A DNA stretch of 64,000 bases from contig JAUWAU010000005.1 in assembly GCA_030601885.1 (NCBI GenBank), positions 62,001 to 126,000 of the forward strand, written 5' to 3'. The notes under the pieces were generated by a model. The model searched no databases. It saw only the letters and a program-made list of their open reading frames with translations, and was not told the origin of the DNA. Within the stretch, counting starts at the first letter, position 1, and each line of letters starts with the position of its first letter. The position numbers were made by a program, and so were the translations under genes. Positions 8,000 through 16,765 of this stretch are shown in pieces. Source of the stretch: Armatimonadota bacterium (GTDB taxonomy: Bacteria > Armatimonadota > Zipacnadia > JAUWAU01).

Positions 8000-10492
8000 C
8001 TACCGCCGCACGGCCAGCGGGCACACCCGCCTCGCCTGCTGGCCGTCGGCCGCCTTGGCGTTCAGGACGCACAGGTACAGGCCGCGCGGCACCGCCGTGT
8101 CGCTCCCAGAGCGCCCGGCCCAGATCACCGTGTGGGCGCCGGCCTCGACGGCGAGGCCCGTCCGCACGCCGCGGACAAGTCGGCCAGCGACGTTGAGTAT
8201 GCTGATGTCAACGGTTGCGTCCGCGGACAGGCTGAAGCATAGCTCCGCTCCGCGGCCGCCTCGGAGCGGCACCACCGTGAAGCTGCTAATGAGCACCCCG
8301 GCGTTCTGTGCCGGCTTCACCGTCACCGTGAAGCTGCGGCTGCTGCCGTCGCCCGGAACAGCGAACTCATACTGGGCGCGGGTTCGCATGAAGGTGCGCT
8401 TGCCGGTGTCGCGATCCGTCAGGATCGGCACTCTATCTCTGGGCAGTCGGCTCAGTTCCGGCCAGTTCAGCGTCACTGGCTCGCCTTGCACGGCGCCGGT
8501 GACGGTGAAGTGCCATTCGGCTACATCTTGCGCCGTGCCCTTTGTCTCCATGGCCAACTCGGAGCTCCACGGCATCTGTCGGCCCGGTGCCTTATTGTAG
8601 GGCGGGGATGCCCTACTACTCTGCGAAGCAGGGCTTCGCTGCGAAGCACGAGTTCCCCGCCGGCCTTTGCCTCTCAGCACCATCCGCACCCTCCGCTCCC
8701 CCGGCGCGGCCGGCGGCTTGGGCTTGTCCAGCGCAAAGCCATCGAAGCCGTCCGACGCCGTATCGGCCGCAGCTATCGTGATGCTGTCCGTGGCGCCTGC
8801 GGTGCTGGCCTGGATGTCGAAGGCCCACGTCGGCTCCACAGGAGCGCGCTGCGCTGCGCTGCTCGCCGCGCCCCCACCGGGTGGTTCCGGGACTATCAAT
8901 GAGCAGTCAACACCAGCCAGCACCCAGTAGCCGTGCCAGAATGATAGCTGATGCTCGGGCGTCTGGTTGATACTGAGCGTGCTGTAGTCGCCCGTGCCGT
9001 CGTGGGAGTAATAGAACCTCGCTAGGACCCAGCCGGCAGTTTCGGCGTCCCCCAGGCCGCGCACATCGCCAGCGTTATCCACCAGCAGACTGTCCATGGT
9101 GGCTTCGTAGGGCGCCGCGATCATGTTCCACCCCGGCTGCAGCGGGATCCTCTGATCGTCGCGCGGCCAGGTGCCCCGCACGTGCAGAGCCGCCGCTGCG
9201 GTCAGCACCCAATAGCTCTCACGCATGGTCAGCGTCGTGCTTTGACATCCCGGTGGGCTGGTGGGTACCGTCTCGTAGCAGTAGCGGCGCGCTCGCCAGC
9301 GCCACATGTAGTAGTTCCCGTCGCCCAAGTCGTCGCAGAGCACGTCGTGCACCGTAGCTGAAGTGGGCGTCAACGGAAAGGAGATCATGTAGTAGCCTGC
9401 GGCGGGCAGCTCATGCGAGGCCTGTGGCGCGGGCCGCGTGGTGGCGTACTTGAGGTCGCCGATGTCGGCGTAGTAATAGCTGATATGCGCGTAGCCATCG
9501 GCATCCAGCGCCAGCGAGGTGTAAAACCCCATGCGACCGATGGCGTCCACCGTCTCAATGTCCCAACTGCTGCCGCTCCAGGCGGCGTATTTGAGGTCTT
9601 CGTTCAGATAGTCGTGGTAGCTTATGTGCGGATGGCCGCTGGCGTCCAGGGCCAGGGAGGTGTACGCGCCGACGATGCCCGCACTGTCCACCGCCTGGAT
9701 GTCCCAACTGATGCCGTTCCAGCGGGCGTACTTGAGGTCGTAGTTCGTCGCGTCGAAGTAGCTTATGTGCGGATAGCCGCTGGCGTCTAATGCCATGGAA
9801 TTGCGCTCGCCCACATCCCCCCCGCTGTCCACCGTCTGCATGCTCCAACTGGTGCCGTCCCAGGCGGCGTACTTGAGGTCGGCGTTGGTCGCCTCGAGGT
9901 AGCTTATGTGCGGATGGCCGCTGGCGTCCAGCGCCAGAGAGGTCTCCCGGCCCACGCCGCCCCCGCTGTCCACCGTCTGGGTGTCCCAGCCGCTGCCGTC
10001 CCGGGCGGCGTACTTGAGGTGGCCGTTTGTCCTGTCCTGGTAGCTTATGCGCGCATAGCCGCTGGCGTCCAAAGCCAGGGAGTTGAACCGGCCTACGTCG
10101 CCGGCGCTGTCTACGGTCTCGATGTACCAAGCGCTGCCGTTCCACGCGGCATACTTGAGGTCCTGGTTGGTGACGTCGTGGTAGCTTATGTGCGCATAGC
10201 CGCTGGCGTCCAGGGCCAGGGCGGTGCCGTAGCCGACGTCGGCGGTGCCGTCCACTGTCTGGATGTCCCAACTGGTGCCGTTCCAGGCGGCGTACTTGAG
10301 GTGGCCGTTGTCCCAGTCAACGTAGCTTATGTGGGGATAGCCGCTGCCGTCGAGCGCCAGGGAAGTGTACGCGCCGACGTTGCCGGCGCTGTCCACCGTC
10401 TGGATGTACCAGAGACCTGCGGCGCACACTCCGGCAGCGACCAACCACACCACGCCACACAAGATGGCTGTCATGAGCAAAACCCGTTGCAT
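8000..10492 (-). CDS. secreted propeller-repeat protein with FlgD-type C-terminus
   Basis: 830 residues. A GAGGAGGGG ribosome site precedes the ATG. The signal peptide is MQRVLLMTAILCGVVWLV plus a small-residue cleavage region. Residues about 25-350 hold eight or so repeats of the type VDSAGDVG, SLALDASG, HISYHD, LKYAAWNGSSW, as in BNR-like beta-propellers. Next come the shared module LPAAGYYMISFPLTP, a SITIAAADTASDGFDGFALD segment, and a final FlgD-like Ig domain (ILNVAGRLV to PRGLYLCVLNAKAADGQQ). It is close to the edge gene at 1-1825 and to the C-terminal half of the M6 protease. The three form a lineage expanded by duplication. Likely surface-bound or exported; ligand unknown. A repeat element at 8590-8672 adds about 14 extra residues compared with the protease paralogue. 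Confidence 0.85.
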   Translation of the reverse strand: MQRVLLMTAILCGVVWLVAAGVCAAGLWYIQTVDSAGNVGAYTSLALDGSGYPHISYVDWDNGHLKYAAWNGTSWDIQTVDGTADVGYGTALALDASGYAHISYHDVTNQDLKYAAWNGSAWYIETVDSAGDVGRFNSLALDASGYARISYQDRTNGHLKYAARDGSGWDTQTVDSGGGVGRETSLALDASGHPHISYLEATNADLKYAAWDGTSWSMQTVDSGGDVGERNSMALDASGYPHISYFDATNYDLKYARWNGISWDIQAVDSAGIVGAYTSLALDASGHPHISYHDYLNEDLKYAAWSGSSWDIETVDAIGRMGFYTSLALDADGYAHISYYYADIGDLKYATTRPAPQASHELPAAGYYMISFPLTPTSATVHDVLCDDLGDGNYYMWRWRARRYCYETVPTSPPGCQSTTLTMRESYWVLTAAAALHVRGTWPRDDQRIPLQPGWNMIAAPYEATMDSLLVDNAGDVRGLGDAETAGWVLARFYYSHDGTGDYSTLSINQTPEHQLSFWHGYWVLAGVDCSLIVPEPPGGGAASSAAQRAPVEPTWAFDIQASTAGATDSITIAAADTASDGFDGFALDKPKPPAAPGERRVRMVLRGKGRRGTRASQRSPASQSSRASPPYNKAPGRQMPWSSELAMETKGTAQDVAEWHFTVTGAVQGEPVTLNWPELSRLPRDRVPILTDRDTGKRTFMRTRAQYEFAVPGDGSSRSFTVTVKPAQNAGVLISSFTVVPLRGGRGAELCFSLSADATVDISILNVAGRLVRGVRTGLAVEAGAHTVIWAGRSGSDTAVPRGLYLCVLNAKAADGQQARRVCPLAVRR
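8590..8672 (-). repeat. long form of the palindromic repeat inside the propeller gene
   Basis: Same outer arms as at 5392-5430, with an inner hairpin containing TACTACTCTGCGAAG. That inner part also occurs in the intergenic copy at 55055-55123. It is read in frame as GTRASQRSPASQSSRASPPY. Confidence 0.75.
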
Positions 10493-10899
10493 AGCTGCCC
10501 CTCCTCGCAGTCAACTGCTCGCCCAATGCTTGGGCGATGTACCGACACATGGGACCCTTCCCCACGGCCCGTTGCCATACCGTACCAATGGAGCCGCCAT
10601 GTGCAGGCCGACTTCTGGGGATTATCCTTCTCAAACGCCCAGTGATTAATACTTCCGCGTGTCTGGTTCACGGTCCTGCTCGGCGCATGTAAACTTTTTC
10701 CTACAGTGTCAGGCCACGGAAAGTGATGTGCAGGCCCACAGCCGAAATGCGCGCCGCAGAGAGTCGGGAACCGGATCCGAGACACCGCCAGCCTCGGAGG
10801 TAGGAATCCCACCGCGGACCGAGAAATCACTGAGGCGCTGCATCCGACAGCCTGGAGGGCCGGGGGCCCCCCGGCGATACGCTGCGTGCAGCAAGCTCC
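10493..10899. other. divergent intergenic region
   Basis: It separates the propeller gene (minus) from the UroD-like gene (plus). No supported gene, repeat or clear sigma-70 promoter was found. Promoters for both flanking genes probably lie here. Confidence 0.4.
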
Positions 10900-11913
10900 A
10901 TGACCAACAAAGAGCGCACCAAAGCCGCCTTGAGCCACCAGGAGACGGACATCGTTCCGTACATGATAGACTTCACCCCGCCGCCCCGAGCCATGCTGGC
11001 GGAGCACTACGGCTGCGACGACGTGGAGGCGGTGATCGGCAACCATCTCGCCCTCGTCGGGCCGCCGAGCGGCAAGCCCCTGTATTCGCCGCCGGAGAGG
11101 TTCGGGGAGGAAGTGACCGACGACTTCGGCGTCGTGTGGCATACCAGCCGCTACGATCGCGGGCTGGTGAAAGAGCCGGCCCTCAAGGAGCCGTCGCTGC
11201 AGGGCTATCGCTTCCCGGATCCCCGCCGCGCCGAGCGCTACGCCAAGGTGCCGGGGCAGATAGCCAAGACCGCGGACAACTTCATCGTCGGCGTGTGCGG
11301 CGACTTCTTCGAGAGGGCCTGCTTCATGCGTGGGCCGGATGAGTTCCTCGCCGATCTGCTGCTGCATCCGCAGTTCGTGGAAGAGCTCCTCGACGGCCTG
11401 CTGGAGTGCATGCTCGGCACCGCGGAGAAGATGGCGGAGCTGCCCATAGATGCCGTGTTCCTGAGCGATGACTACGGGCACCAGGATCGGCTGGCGATGC
11501 GTCCCGAGCTGTGGCGGAAGTTCATCAAGCCGCGACTGGCGCAGCTCTTCCGGTGGGCCAAGGAGCGCCGGCTTCACACCATGCTGCACTCCTGCGGCTG
11601 CATTGAGGAGATCATTCCCGACCTCATCGAGATCGGCCTCGACATTCTGCACCCTATCCAGCCGGAGACAATGGATATCTTTGCCTTGAAGCGCGAGTAT
11701 GGGGCCCACTTGACGTTCTGCGGCGGCATCAGCACGCAGCGGCTCCTGCCCGGCGGCACGCCCGAGCAGGTCCGCAGTGAGGTGCTCGAGACAAAGCGAC
11801 GGATGGCGGCGGGCGGTGGCTACATCCTGGCACCGGCCATCACCGTGCAGCGGGACACACCCCTTCCGAACCTCCTCGCCCTCATCGATGCGGCGCAGAT
11901 GCCGCGGTGCTGA
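10900..11913 (+). CDS. uroporphyrinogen decarboxylase family protein (probable corrinoid-type methyltransferase)
   Basis: 337 residues, the usual size for the family. It opens with MTNKERTKAALSHQETDIVP, the typical start of UroD-domain proteins (usually ERF/L.. and a D.vP segment). Later blocks include FLSDDYGHQDRLAMRPELW, the FIKPRLAQLF helix and LHSCGCIEEIIPDLIEIGLD, then LHPIQPETMDIFALKREYG and TFCGGISTQRLLPGGTPEQV. Family members of this branch more often move methyl groups to or from corrinoids than make haem. The HSCG block near the C-terminal half resembles the metal-binding His/Cys of methyltransferases such as MtaA, so methyl transfer is the more likely role. No corrinoid protein or haem gene is adjacent. 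The ribosome site is weak. Confidence 0.85.
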   Translation: MTNKERTKAALSHQETDIVPYMIDFTPPPRAMLAEHYGCDDVEAVIGNHLALVGPPSGKPLYSPPERFGEEVTDDFGVVWHTSRYDRGLVKEPALKEPSLQGYRFPDPRRAERYAKVPGQIAKTADNFIVGVCGDFFERACFMRGPDEFLADLLLHPQFVEELLDGLLECMLGTAEKMAELPIDAVFLSDDYGHQDRLAMRPELWRKFIKPRLAQLFRWAKERRLHTMLHSCGCIEEIIPDLIEIGLDILHPIQPETMDIFALKREYGAHLTFCGGISTQRLLPGGTPEQVRSEVLETKRRMAAGGGYILAPAITVQRDTPLPNLLALIDAAQMPRC

Positions 11914-12107
11914 GCCGGGCCCGAGTGAGAACGGAGCGCAGCGAGGCAGAGAGCGCGACGAGGATACTTCCGCCACCGAGGCGCCCGGGCGGGTGCTCTA
12001 GCTTTGGGAACTTCCCTCTTTTCTTCTGCGTCTGATGCAGGGGGGGACGTGAACCGGAAGCGTTGGCGGCGTGCCACAGGAGTATCGTTCTACGAATCGA
12101 GCAGGAC

Positions 12108-12815
12108 ATGTCACGAGCGGTTGATAGCGTCAAGTCCCAGACGGCGCGGGGATGGTGGGTTGCCACCTGGGGGTGGCGGCGGTGGTTGGGGCTGGGCGTC
12201 TGCGCGGTGGCCGTCGCAGTGATCATATATGGCGACGAGGAGCTACGGCAATGGTACCGCGCTCTGGTGCCGAACTCCGCCGAGCTGACTGCCCTGGCAA
12301 ACGTGCTAACGAAGACCCTCCACCCTGGGCTCGTGGTGCTCATGATAGTCGGCGCGTGCGTGGCCATGTGGGAGCGATGGGGTGAAATGGCCAAGGCCAT
12401 GTTCGCCGGGATAGCCGTGCAGACCGTCAGCATCGCCGTCCTCAAGGATCTCATCGGCAGAGGGCGCCCGGTTCATACCGGAGGCGTGTCGATCTTCAGC
12501 GGTCCGCAATTTGGCAGCCATTCCATGCCCTCCGGCCACGCCAGCGTGGCGTTTGTGCTCGCCGCGATATTCTCCGGCTTCTTCCCACGGGGCCGGTGGC
12601 TCTTCTACCCCCTGGCCGCGGCCATCGCTCTTGCCCGAGTGCATGTGGATAGGCACTTCTTCTCCGACGTGGTCGTTGGCGCCATCCTCGGCATGCTCAT
12701 TGGGCAGTGGGTCGTGTGGCGCTTCCGGCGTGCGCCGGAGCCGGCCGCGGAGGCGGATGAGGCGGCGATGGCGAGCGCCGAGGCCCAGGTGGAGCCCATC
12801 CACCGGCCTCTGTGA
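12108..12815 (+). CDS. PAP2-family membrane phosphatase
   Basis: 235 residues from the ATG at 12108; a TTG at 12063 is an alternative start. All three phosphatase blocks are visible: KDLIGRGRP, SMPSGHAS and ARVHVDRHFFSDVVVG. These carry the Lys/Arg, His and Arg-His-Asp residues of the acid phosphatase/PAP2 active site. About five hydrophobic helices place it in the membrane. Family members remove phosphate from lipids such as undecaprenyl pyrophosphate or phosphatidic acid. The actual substrate cannot be read from the sequence. The C-terminal tail is acidic and Ala-rich. Confidence 0.9.
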   Translation: MSRAVDSVKSQTARGWWVATWGWRRWLGLGVCAVAVAVIIYGDEELRQWYRALVPNSAELTALANVLTKTLHPGLVVLMIVGACVAMWERWGEMAKAMFAGIAVQTVSIAVLKDLIGRGRPVHTGGVSIFSGPQFGSHSMPSGHASVAFVLAAIFSGFFPRGRWLFYPLAAAIALARVHVDRHFFSDVVVGAILGMLIGQWVVWRFRRAPEPAAEADEAAMASAEAQVEPIHRPL

Positions 12816-12859
12816 GCCACGTTGGAGCCATCTCGGCCCAGGTCCAGCCTCAGGCGACG

Positions 12860-12888
12860 TTGACACACGTATCCGGGTTGTGTATAGT
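12860..12888 (+). promoter_or_regulatory. sigma-70 promoter for the SH3/NlpC gene
   Basis: The -35 box is TTGACA (12860-12865), the spacer is 17 bases and the -10 box is TATAGT (12883-12888). Transcription should start near 12895. A directly repeated TCTTCCGGTC lies at 12891-12910, just at and after the start. Confidence 0.75.
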
Positions 12889-12935
12889 TTTCTTCCGGTC
12901 TCTTCCGGTCGCCACGAAGAGGCCGGGTTTCGAGA

Positions 12936-14705
12936 ATGCGACACACGTTTGCTGTCTCTTCAGTAGCTATCTGCCTCCTTTTTCTCTTCCCCCTGGCGGC
13001 CCAGGCCGCGGCGCCGCGCCCGGCGTGGGTCATCCCGGCCGTTCTGAACGTTCGGGGAAAGCCGGGAACCAGCAGCGCCAAGATCGGTGCGCTTACCAGA
13101 GGCACGAAGGTCTACATCACCGCATTCAACAACAAGTGGTGCCGCATCAGCTATGACGGCGGAAAGCACGGCTGGGCGGCGGAATGGCTGCTGCAGCTCT
13201 CCGTGGCGCGCGGTCGCAAGCTGGCAGCCGAAGCGGCAAAGCAGGCGGCCCAGAGCCCGGCGAATCCGCCGGCGTGGGTGAAGGTTCCCAGTGCCAGAGT
13301 CCGGGCAGGCCCGAGCACCGGGCAGAGGCACGTCACCAGCATCGAGCGCGGTACGAAGGTGCACATCATCGGCCAATCGGGGACTTGGCGCAACGTCAAG
13401 CTTGCGTCCGGTACGATCGGCTGGATGCGCCGCGATCTGCTGGAGGCGGATATGGCGAAAGGGCAGAAGCTCGCCGGCAGGCAACCCGCCCAGGCAGACA
13501 GATCCCGTCCCCCCAAGGCGTTCGTCAAGGGGGACGATGTTAACGTGCGCAAGACGCCCAGCACGAACTCGGCGCGCACGGATCAGCTCGATCGGGGCAC
13601 GACGGTGTGGATCATTGACACCAAGAGCCAATGGCGGAAGGTCAAGTATGCGGACGGGAAGGGCGGCTGGATAGCCGACTGGCTGCTGAAACACCCGGGA
13701 CCCACAACTCAGACGAGCAACCCTCCGGCACGCTCCGCGCCCCAGCCTGATCCGCCTGCTCCCGCTCCGGAGCCGCCCTTGGAGAGCATGTACGGGTGGG
13801 TGGTGGAGCCGAAGGCGAACGTGCGCTACGGCCCGGGCATGCAATTCGACGTGAAAAAACAGGTCACCGAGGGCACCAAGGTGACGGTGCTGGATGTTGA
13901 GGGGCACTGGTGCAAGGTGCGGCTGGGCGCCGAGGATTACGGGTGGCTGGCTGCATGGACGCTGGATTTTCTCGGCCCAGGGAACCGAGTGTTCGCTGAA
14001 AACGGGGATGAGGCTGTTCAGGTGCATGTCGGCTGGGCAACTGGCTCCGCGACGCGCGTTCGCGCCGGCCCAGGCACGAGCCACAAGCGGCTTGCGACGA
14101 TACCGCGGGGTACGGAAGTCGTCATCCTGGACGACAAGGACACGTGGTATCAGGTCGCGCTGTCGAACAACACGGTGGGCTGGATAAGCGCCGACCTCAT
14201 CAGCACTCGCGAGGAGGCGCTGGCGCGCGGAGACGTGCCTACGAAGCCGACCCGGCCGACAGCGGCGGCGCAGGCGCAAACTCCGCCGGTGCTGCCGGCC
14301 ACCATACTCGCCTCCGCAGCCTCCGGGTTCGGCACCCAGTTCGCCCGGGCCGCGCTTGTGCATCTTGGACGGGGCATCCGGTACGTCTGGGGCGGCTCCA
14401 ACCCGTCGCGCGGCTTCGACTGCTCCGGCTTTGTGCGCTACGTACTGGGCAGATTCGATCGTCGGGTCCCCCACAGTGCCTCCCAGCAGTACAAGTGCGG
14501 CGCGCCTATCTCCTCGGAGGGGCTTTCCCGCGGCGACCTCGTGTTCTTCCGCACCACCAGCCGCAGGAGCATCTCCCACGTGGGCATCTACATCGGCGGC
14601 GGCCAATTCATCCACTCATCGAGCGCGCGCCGCGGCGTCGTCGTCAGCACGCTGCGTACCGGCTACTATGCCAACCGGTACGCCGGTGCCTGCCGCATCA
14701 AATAG
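12936..14705 (+). CDS. secreted SH3-repeat NlpC/P60 peptidoglycan hydrolase
   Basis: 589 residues with a signal peptide (ICLLFLFPLAAQAA). Five bacterial SH3 domains are seen by their repeated pattern of NVR..PGTSS then GTKV and GW, near residues 25-85, 105-165, 190-250, 285-350 and 370-430. The C-terminal NlpC/P60 domain has catalytic Cys496 in GFDCSGFV, His548 in SHVGIYIG and a third polar residue, His560, in QFIHSS. Enzymes of this type cut peptide stems of peptidoglycan, and the SH3 domains hold the wall. It acts in the envelope or outside. The next gene begins 21 bases downstream, so both may share the promoter at 12860-12888. Confidence 0.93.
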   Translation: MRHTFAVSSVAICLLFLFPLAAQAAAPRPAWVIPAVLNVRGKPGTSSAKIGALTRGTKVYITAFNNKWCRISYDGGKHGWAAEWLLQLSVARGRKLAAEAAKQAAQSPANPPAWVKVPSARVRAGPSTGQRHVTSIERGTKVHIIGQSGTWRNVKLASGTIGWMRRDLLEADMAKGQKLAGRQPAQADRSRPPKAFVKGDDVNVRKTPSTNSARTDQLDRGTTVWIIDTKSQWRKVKYADGKGGWIADWLLKHPGPTTQTSNPPARSAPQPDPPAPAPEPPLESMYGWVVEPKANVRYGPGMQFDVKKQVTEGTKVTVLDVEGHWCKVRLGAEDYGWLAAWTLDFLGPGNRVFAENGDEAVQVHVGWATGSATRVRAGPGTSHKRLATIPRGTEVVILDDKDTWYQVALSNNTVGWISADLISTREEALARGDVPTKPTRPTAAAQAQTPPVLPATILASAASGFGTQFARAALVHLGRGIRYVWGGSNPSRGFDCSGFVRYVLGRFDRRVPHSASQQYKCGAPISSEGLSRGDLVFFRTTSRRSISHVGIYIGGGQFIHSSSARRGVVVSTLRTGYYANRYAGACRIK

Positions 14706-14726
14706 CCGCAGCCGATCTGAGAGCCT

Positions 14727-15296
14727 ATGCTGCATGCGCTCGCCGTCATCGGCACCGTCGTCTTCGTCATTGTCCTCCTGCTCGGCTTTCTCGCGGTGCT
14801 CGTGGGACTGCCGGGCACAATCCTCATCTTCGTCGCGTCGCTGGTGTACTCCGCCTGCACGGGCTTTGAGGCGATCCCGTGGTGGCTGCTCCTGATTCTG
14901 CTCGCGCTCACGGTGACGGCCGAGGTGGCTGACAATGCGCTCTCGGCCATCGGCGCCAAGCGCTACGGAACCTCCACACGAGGGATGTTCGCGGCAATGG
15001 CAGGAGGCGTCCTCGGAGCGCTGCTGGGAGGCTCCTCGTCGCCGCTCCTCGGGGCGATCGGGCTCACGGGAGGTCCCGTGGGCAGCGTCATCCTCGCACT
15101 GGTGGGACCCGTGGGCGGGGCGTTCGTCGGCGGCTTCGCCGGCGCCTGGCTCTACGAACTGATCGCCGGCCGCCGGCAGGAGGATGCTGTCCGAGCCGGT
15201 TGGGGCGCCATCGTTGGCCGCACTCTCGGGACCCTGCTCAAATGCGCCATCGCGGGCATCATGCTCGCCATCATTCTCCTGTGCGTCTTCAGTTAG
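14727..15296 (+). CDS. DUF456-family membrane protein
   Basis: 189 residues, almost entirely hydrophobic, with about five membrane helices. The pattern VGLPGTILIF near residue 30, followed by AEVADNALSAIGAKRYGTS and Gly-rich helices (GGVLGALLGG, GGAFVGGFAGAWLYEL), is typical of DUF456 proteins. Their biochemical function is not known. The gene follows the cell-wall hydrolase by 21 bases and may be cotranscribed. A GAGAG ribosome site precedes the ATG. Confidence 0.85.
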   Translation: MLHALAVIGTVVFVIVLLLGFLAVLVGLPGTILIFVASLVYSACTGFEAIPWWLLLILLALTVTAEVADNALSAIGAKRYGTSTRGMFAAMAGGVLGALLGGSSSPLLGAIGLTGGPVGSVILALVGPVGGAFVGGFAGAWLYELIAGRRQEDAVRAGWGAIVGRTLGTLLKCAIAGIMLAIILLCVFS

Positions 15297-15320
15297 TGGT
15301 CAGTGCTCAGTGATCGGCAA

Positions 15321-15349
15321 CAAGGCACGGGAAAGCCTCCCGTGCCTTG
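15321..15349. terminator. hairpin between convergent genes
   Basis: The 11-base stem CAAGGCACGGG / CCCGTGCCTTG with a 7-base loop sits between the DUF456 gene and the aminotransferase, which converge. There is no clear T run, so termination is likely but not certain. Degenerate GTGGTCAGTG repeats lie on both sides (15297-15317 and about 15390-15416). Confidence 0.5.
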
Positions 15350-15417
15350 TGTGACCTTCGGCGCCAAAGCGGAGCTGGCGAGAACGGACCACTACCCACC
15401 AGCCGCTGACCACTGCC

Positions 15418-16596
15418 TTACTTCAACGCTGCCGCGATGCGGTCGAACCCCTTCTCAAGCTGCTCCATGGAGGTGGCAAAGGAGATGCGGATGTGCGCGT
15501 CGGCCCCAAAAGCATCCCCAGGCACGGCGGCGACCTTTGCCTCATCGAGCAGGTACTCGATCATGGTCGCCGAGTTGGTCACCTGTCGGCCGGTGAATGT
15601 CCGCCCATAATGCTGCGAGACGTCGGGGAAGGCATAGAATGCCCCCTGCGGCTTCGGAAGCGTCACGCCATCCATTGCCTCGACGCGCTGAACCACATAG
15701 TCGCGCCGCTGCTCGAACGCCTGCCGCATTTGCTCGACGCAGTCTTGGCTCTCCAGCAGCCCCGCTGCTGCCGCCATCTCCGCAATGGAGCAGGGGTTTG
15801 ACGTCTCGTGGCTCTGATACGTGTTCATTGCCTTGATGATCTCCGCCGGTCCCGCAGTCCACCCGACGCGCCAGCCTGTCATCGAATACGTCTTGGAGAC
15901 CGAGTTGACGACGAGCACGCGCTCGCGGCACGCGTCCCCGAGCGTGGCCGGGCTCGTGGCCTGCAGGCCGTCGAAGACGATCTTGTCGTAGCACTCGTCA
16001 GAGATGATGAGCAGATCGTTGGCGACGGCGACCTCGCTCAGCGCCTTCACCACGTCTCGGGAGAATACCGCCCCCGTGGGATTGGACGGGCTGTTGATGA
16101 GGAGGGCAATGGTCCTGTCGGTAAGCTGTGCCTCGACGTCTGCGATGTCCGGCACGAATCCGTGGTCGCCTGTCGTGTTCACGACCTTCGCCACGCCGTC
16201 GGCCATCCGGATCATCTGCGGGTAGCTGACCCAGTACGGAGCAACGATGATGATCTCGTCGCCCGGATCACAGATCGCCTGACAGAGTGTGTGGAGGGCA
16301 TGCTTGGCACCCACTGAGCAGCAGATGTCGGTTGTCTCGTACTTGAGCCCCATGTCGCGCTCAATGGCCGCGGCGATGGCGGCCTTGAGCTCGTTGATGC
16401 CGGATGTGTACTTCGTCTCGCCGGCATCTATGGCCCGTTTGGCCGCTTCGCCGATGTGGGCAGGCGTGTCAAAATCCGGCTCGCCCGCCCCGAACGATAC
16501 CACGTCGATGCCCTCCTGCTTCATCTGCTTGGCCCGCGCAGTGATGGCGAGCGTTTCGGATGGCGGAATACGGGCTACGCGTTTGGACGTTTTCAC
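15418..16596 (-). CDS. aspC: PLP-dependent aminotransferase, aspartate aminotransferase type I-beta
   Basis: 392 residues starting at GTG, with GAGG 9 bases upstream. The fold-type I pattern is complete: SFGAGEPDFDTP near residue 35, YTSGINELKAAI, the PLP-phosphate region SVGAKHALHTLCQ, PYWVSYPQM, NSPSNPTGAVFSR, SDECYDKIVFDG, and the Schiff-base lysine in VNSVSKTYSMTGWRVGW. The substrate-carboxylate Arg lies in the C-terminal HIRISFATS. This matches the Thermus/Bacillus-type aspartate aminotransferases, which interconvert aspartate and oxaloacetate with glutamate/2-oxoglutarate. Some relatives also use prephenate or other acids. It stands alone on this strand. Confidence 0.93.
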   Translation of the reverse strand: MKTSKRVARIPPSETLAITARAKQMKQEGIDVVSFGAGEPDFDTPAHIGEAAKRAIDAGETKYTSGINELKAAIAAAIERDMGLKYETTDICCSVGAKHALHTLCQAICDPGDEIIIVAPYWVSYPQMIRMADGVAKVVNTTGDHGFVPDIADVEAQLTDRTIALLINSPSNPTGAVFSRDVVKALSEVAVANDLLIISDECYDKIVFDGLQATSPATLGDACRERVLVVNSVSKTYSMTGWRVGWTAGPAEIIKAMNTYQSHETSNPCSIAEMAAAAGLLESQDCVEQMRQAFEQRRDYVVQRVEAMDGVTLPKPQGAFYAFPDVSQHYGRTFTGRQVTNSATMIEYLLDEAKVAAVPGDAFGADAHIRISFATSMEQLEKGFDRIAAALK

Positions 16597-16765
16597 GGCT
16601 GCATCCCTCGATTCTGATTTGCTGCGGGGCCATGTCCCCGCCCTGGCATGTGCTCTCTATCCCGCGAATCGGAGCGTTCTGCTCGTAGACCCGTGTGGGA
16701 CCATGCGGCGGACCTGCGGCAAGCGCGCCACGTGTGCCGAGCGGCGTTCTGCCGGCTAACCGGGC

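Noticed and set aside
1-10492. Type IX secretion sorting domain on the propeller and M6 proteins
   Set aside because: The final domain looks like an FlgD-type Ig fold, but no T9SS component is in the window, so the specific route cannot be claimed.
10471-11976. 501-residue minus-strand frame across the UroD-like gene
   Set aside because: Antisense shadow of the UroD-like gene; no ribosome site and no motif.
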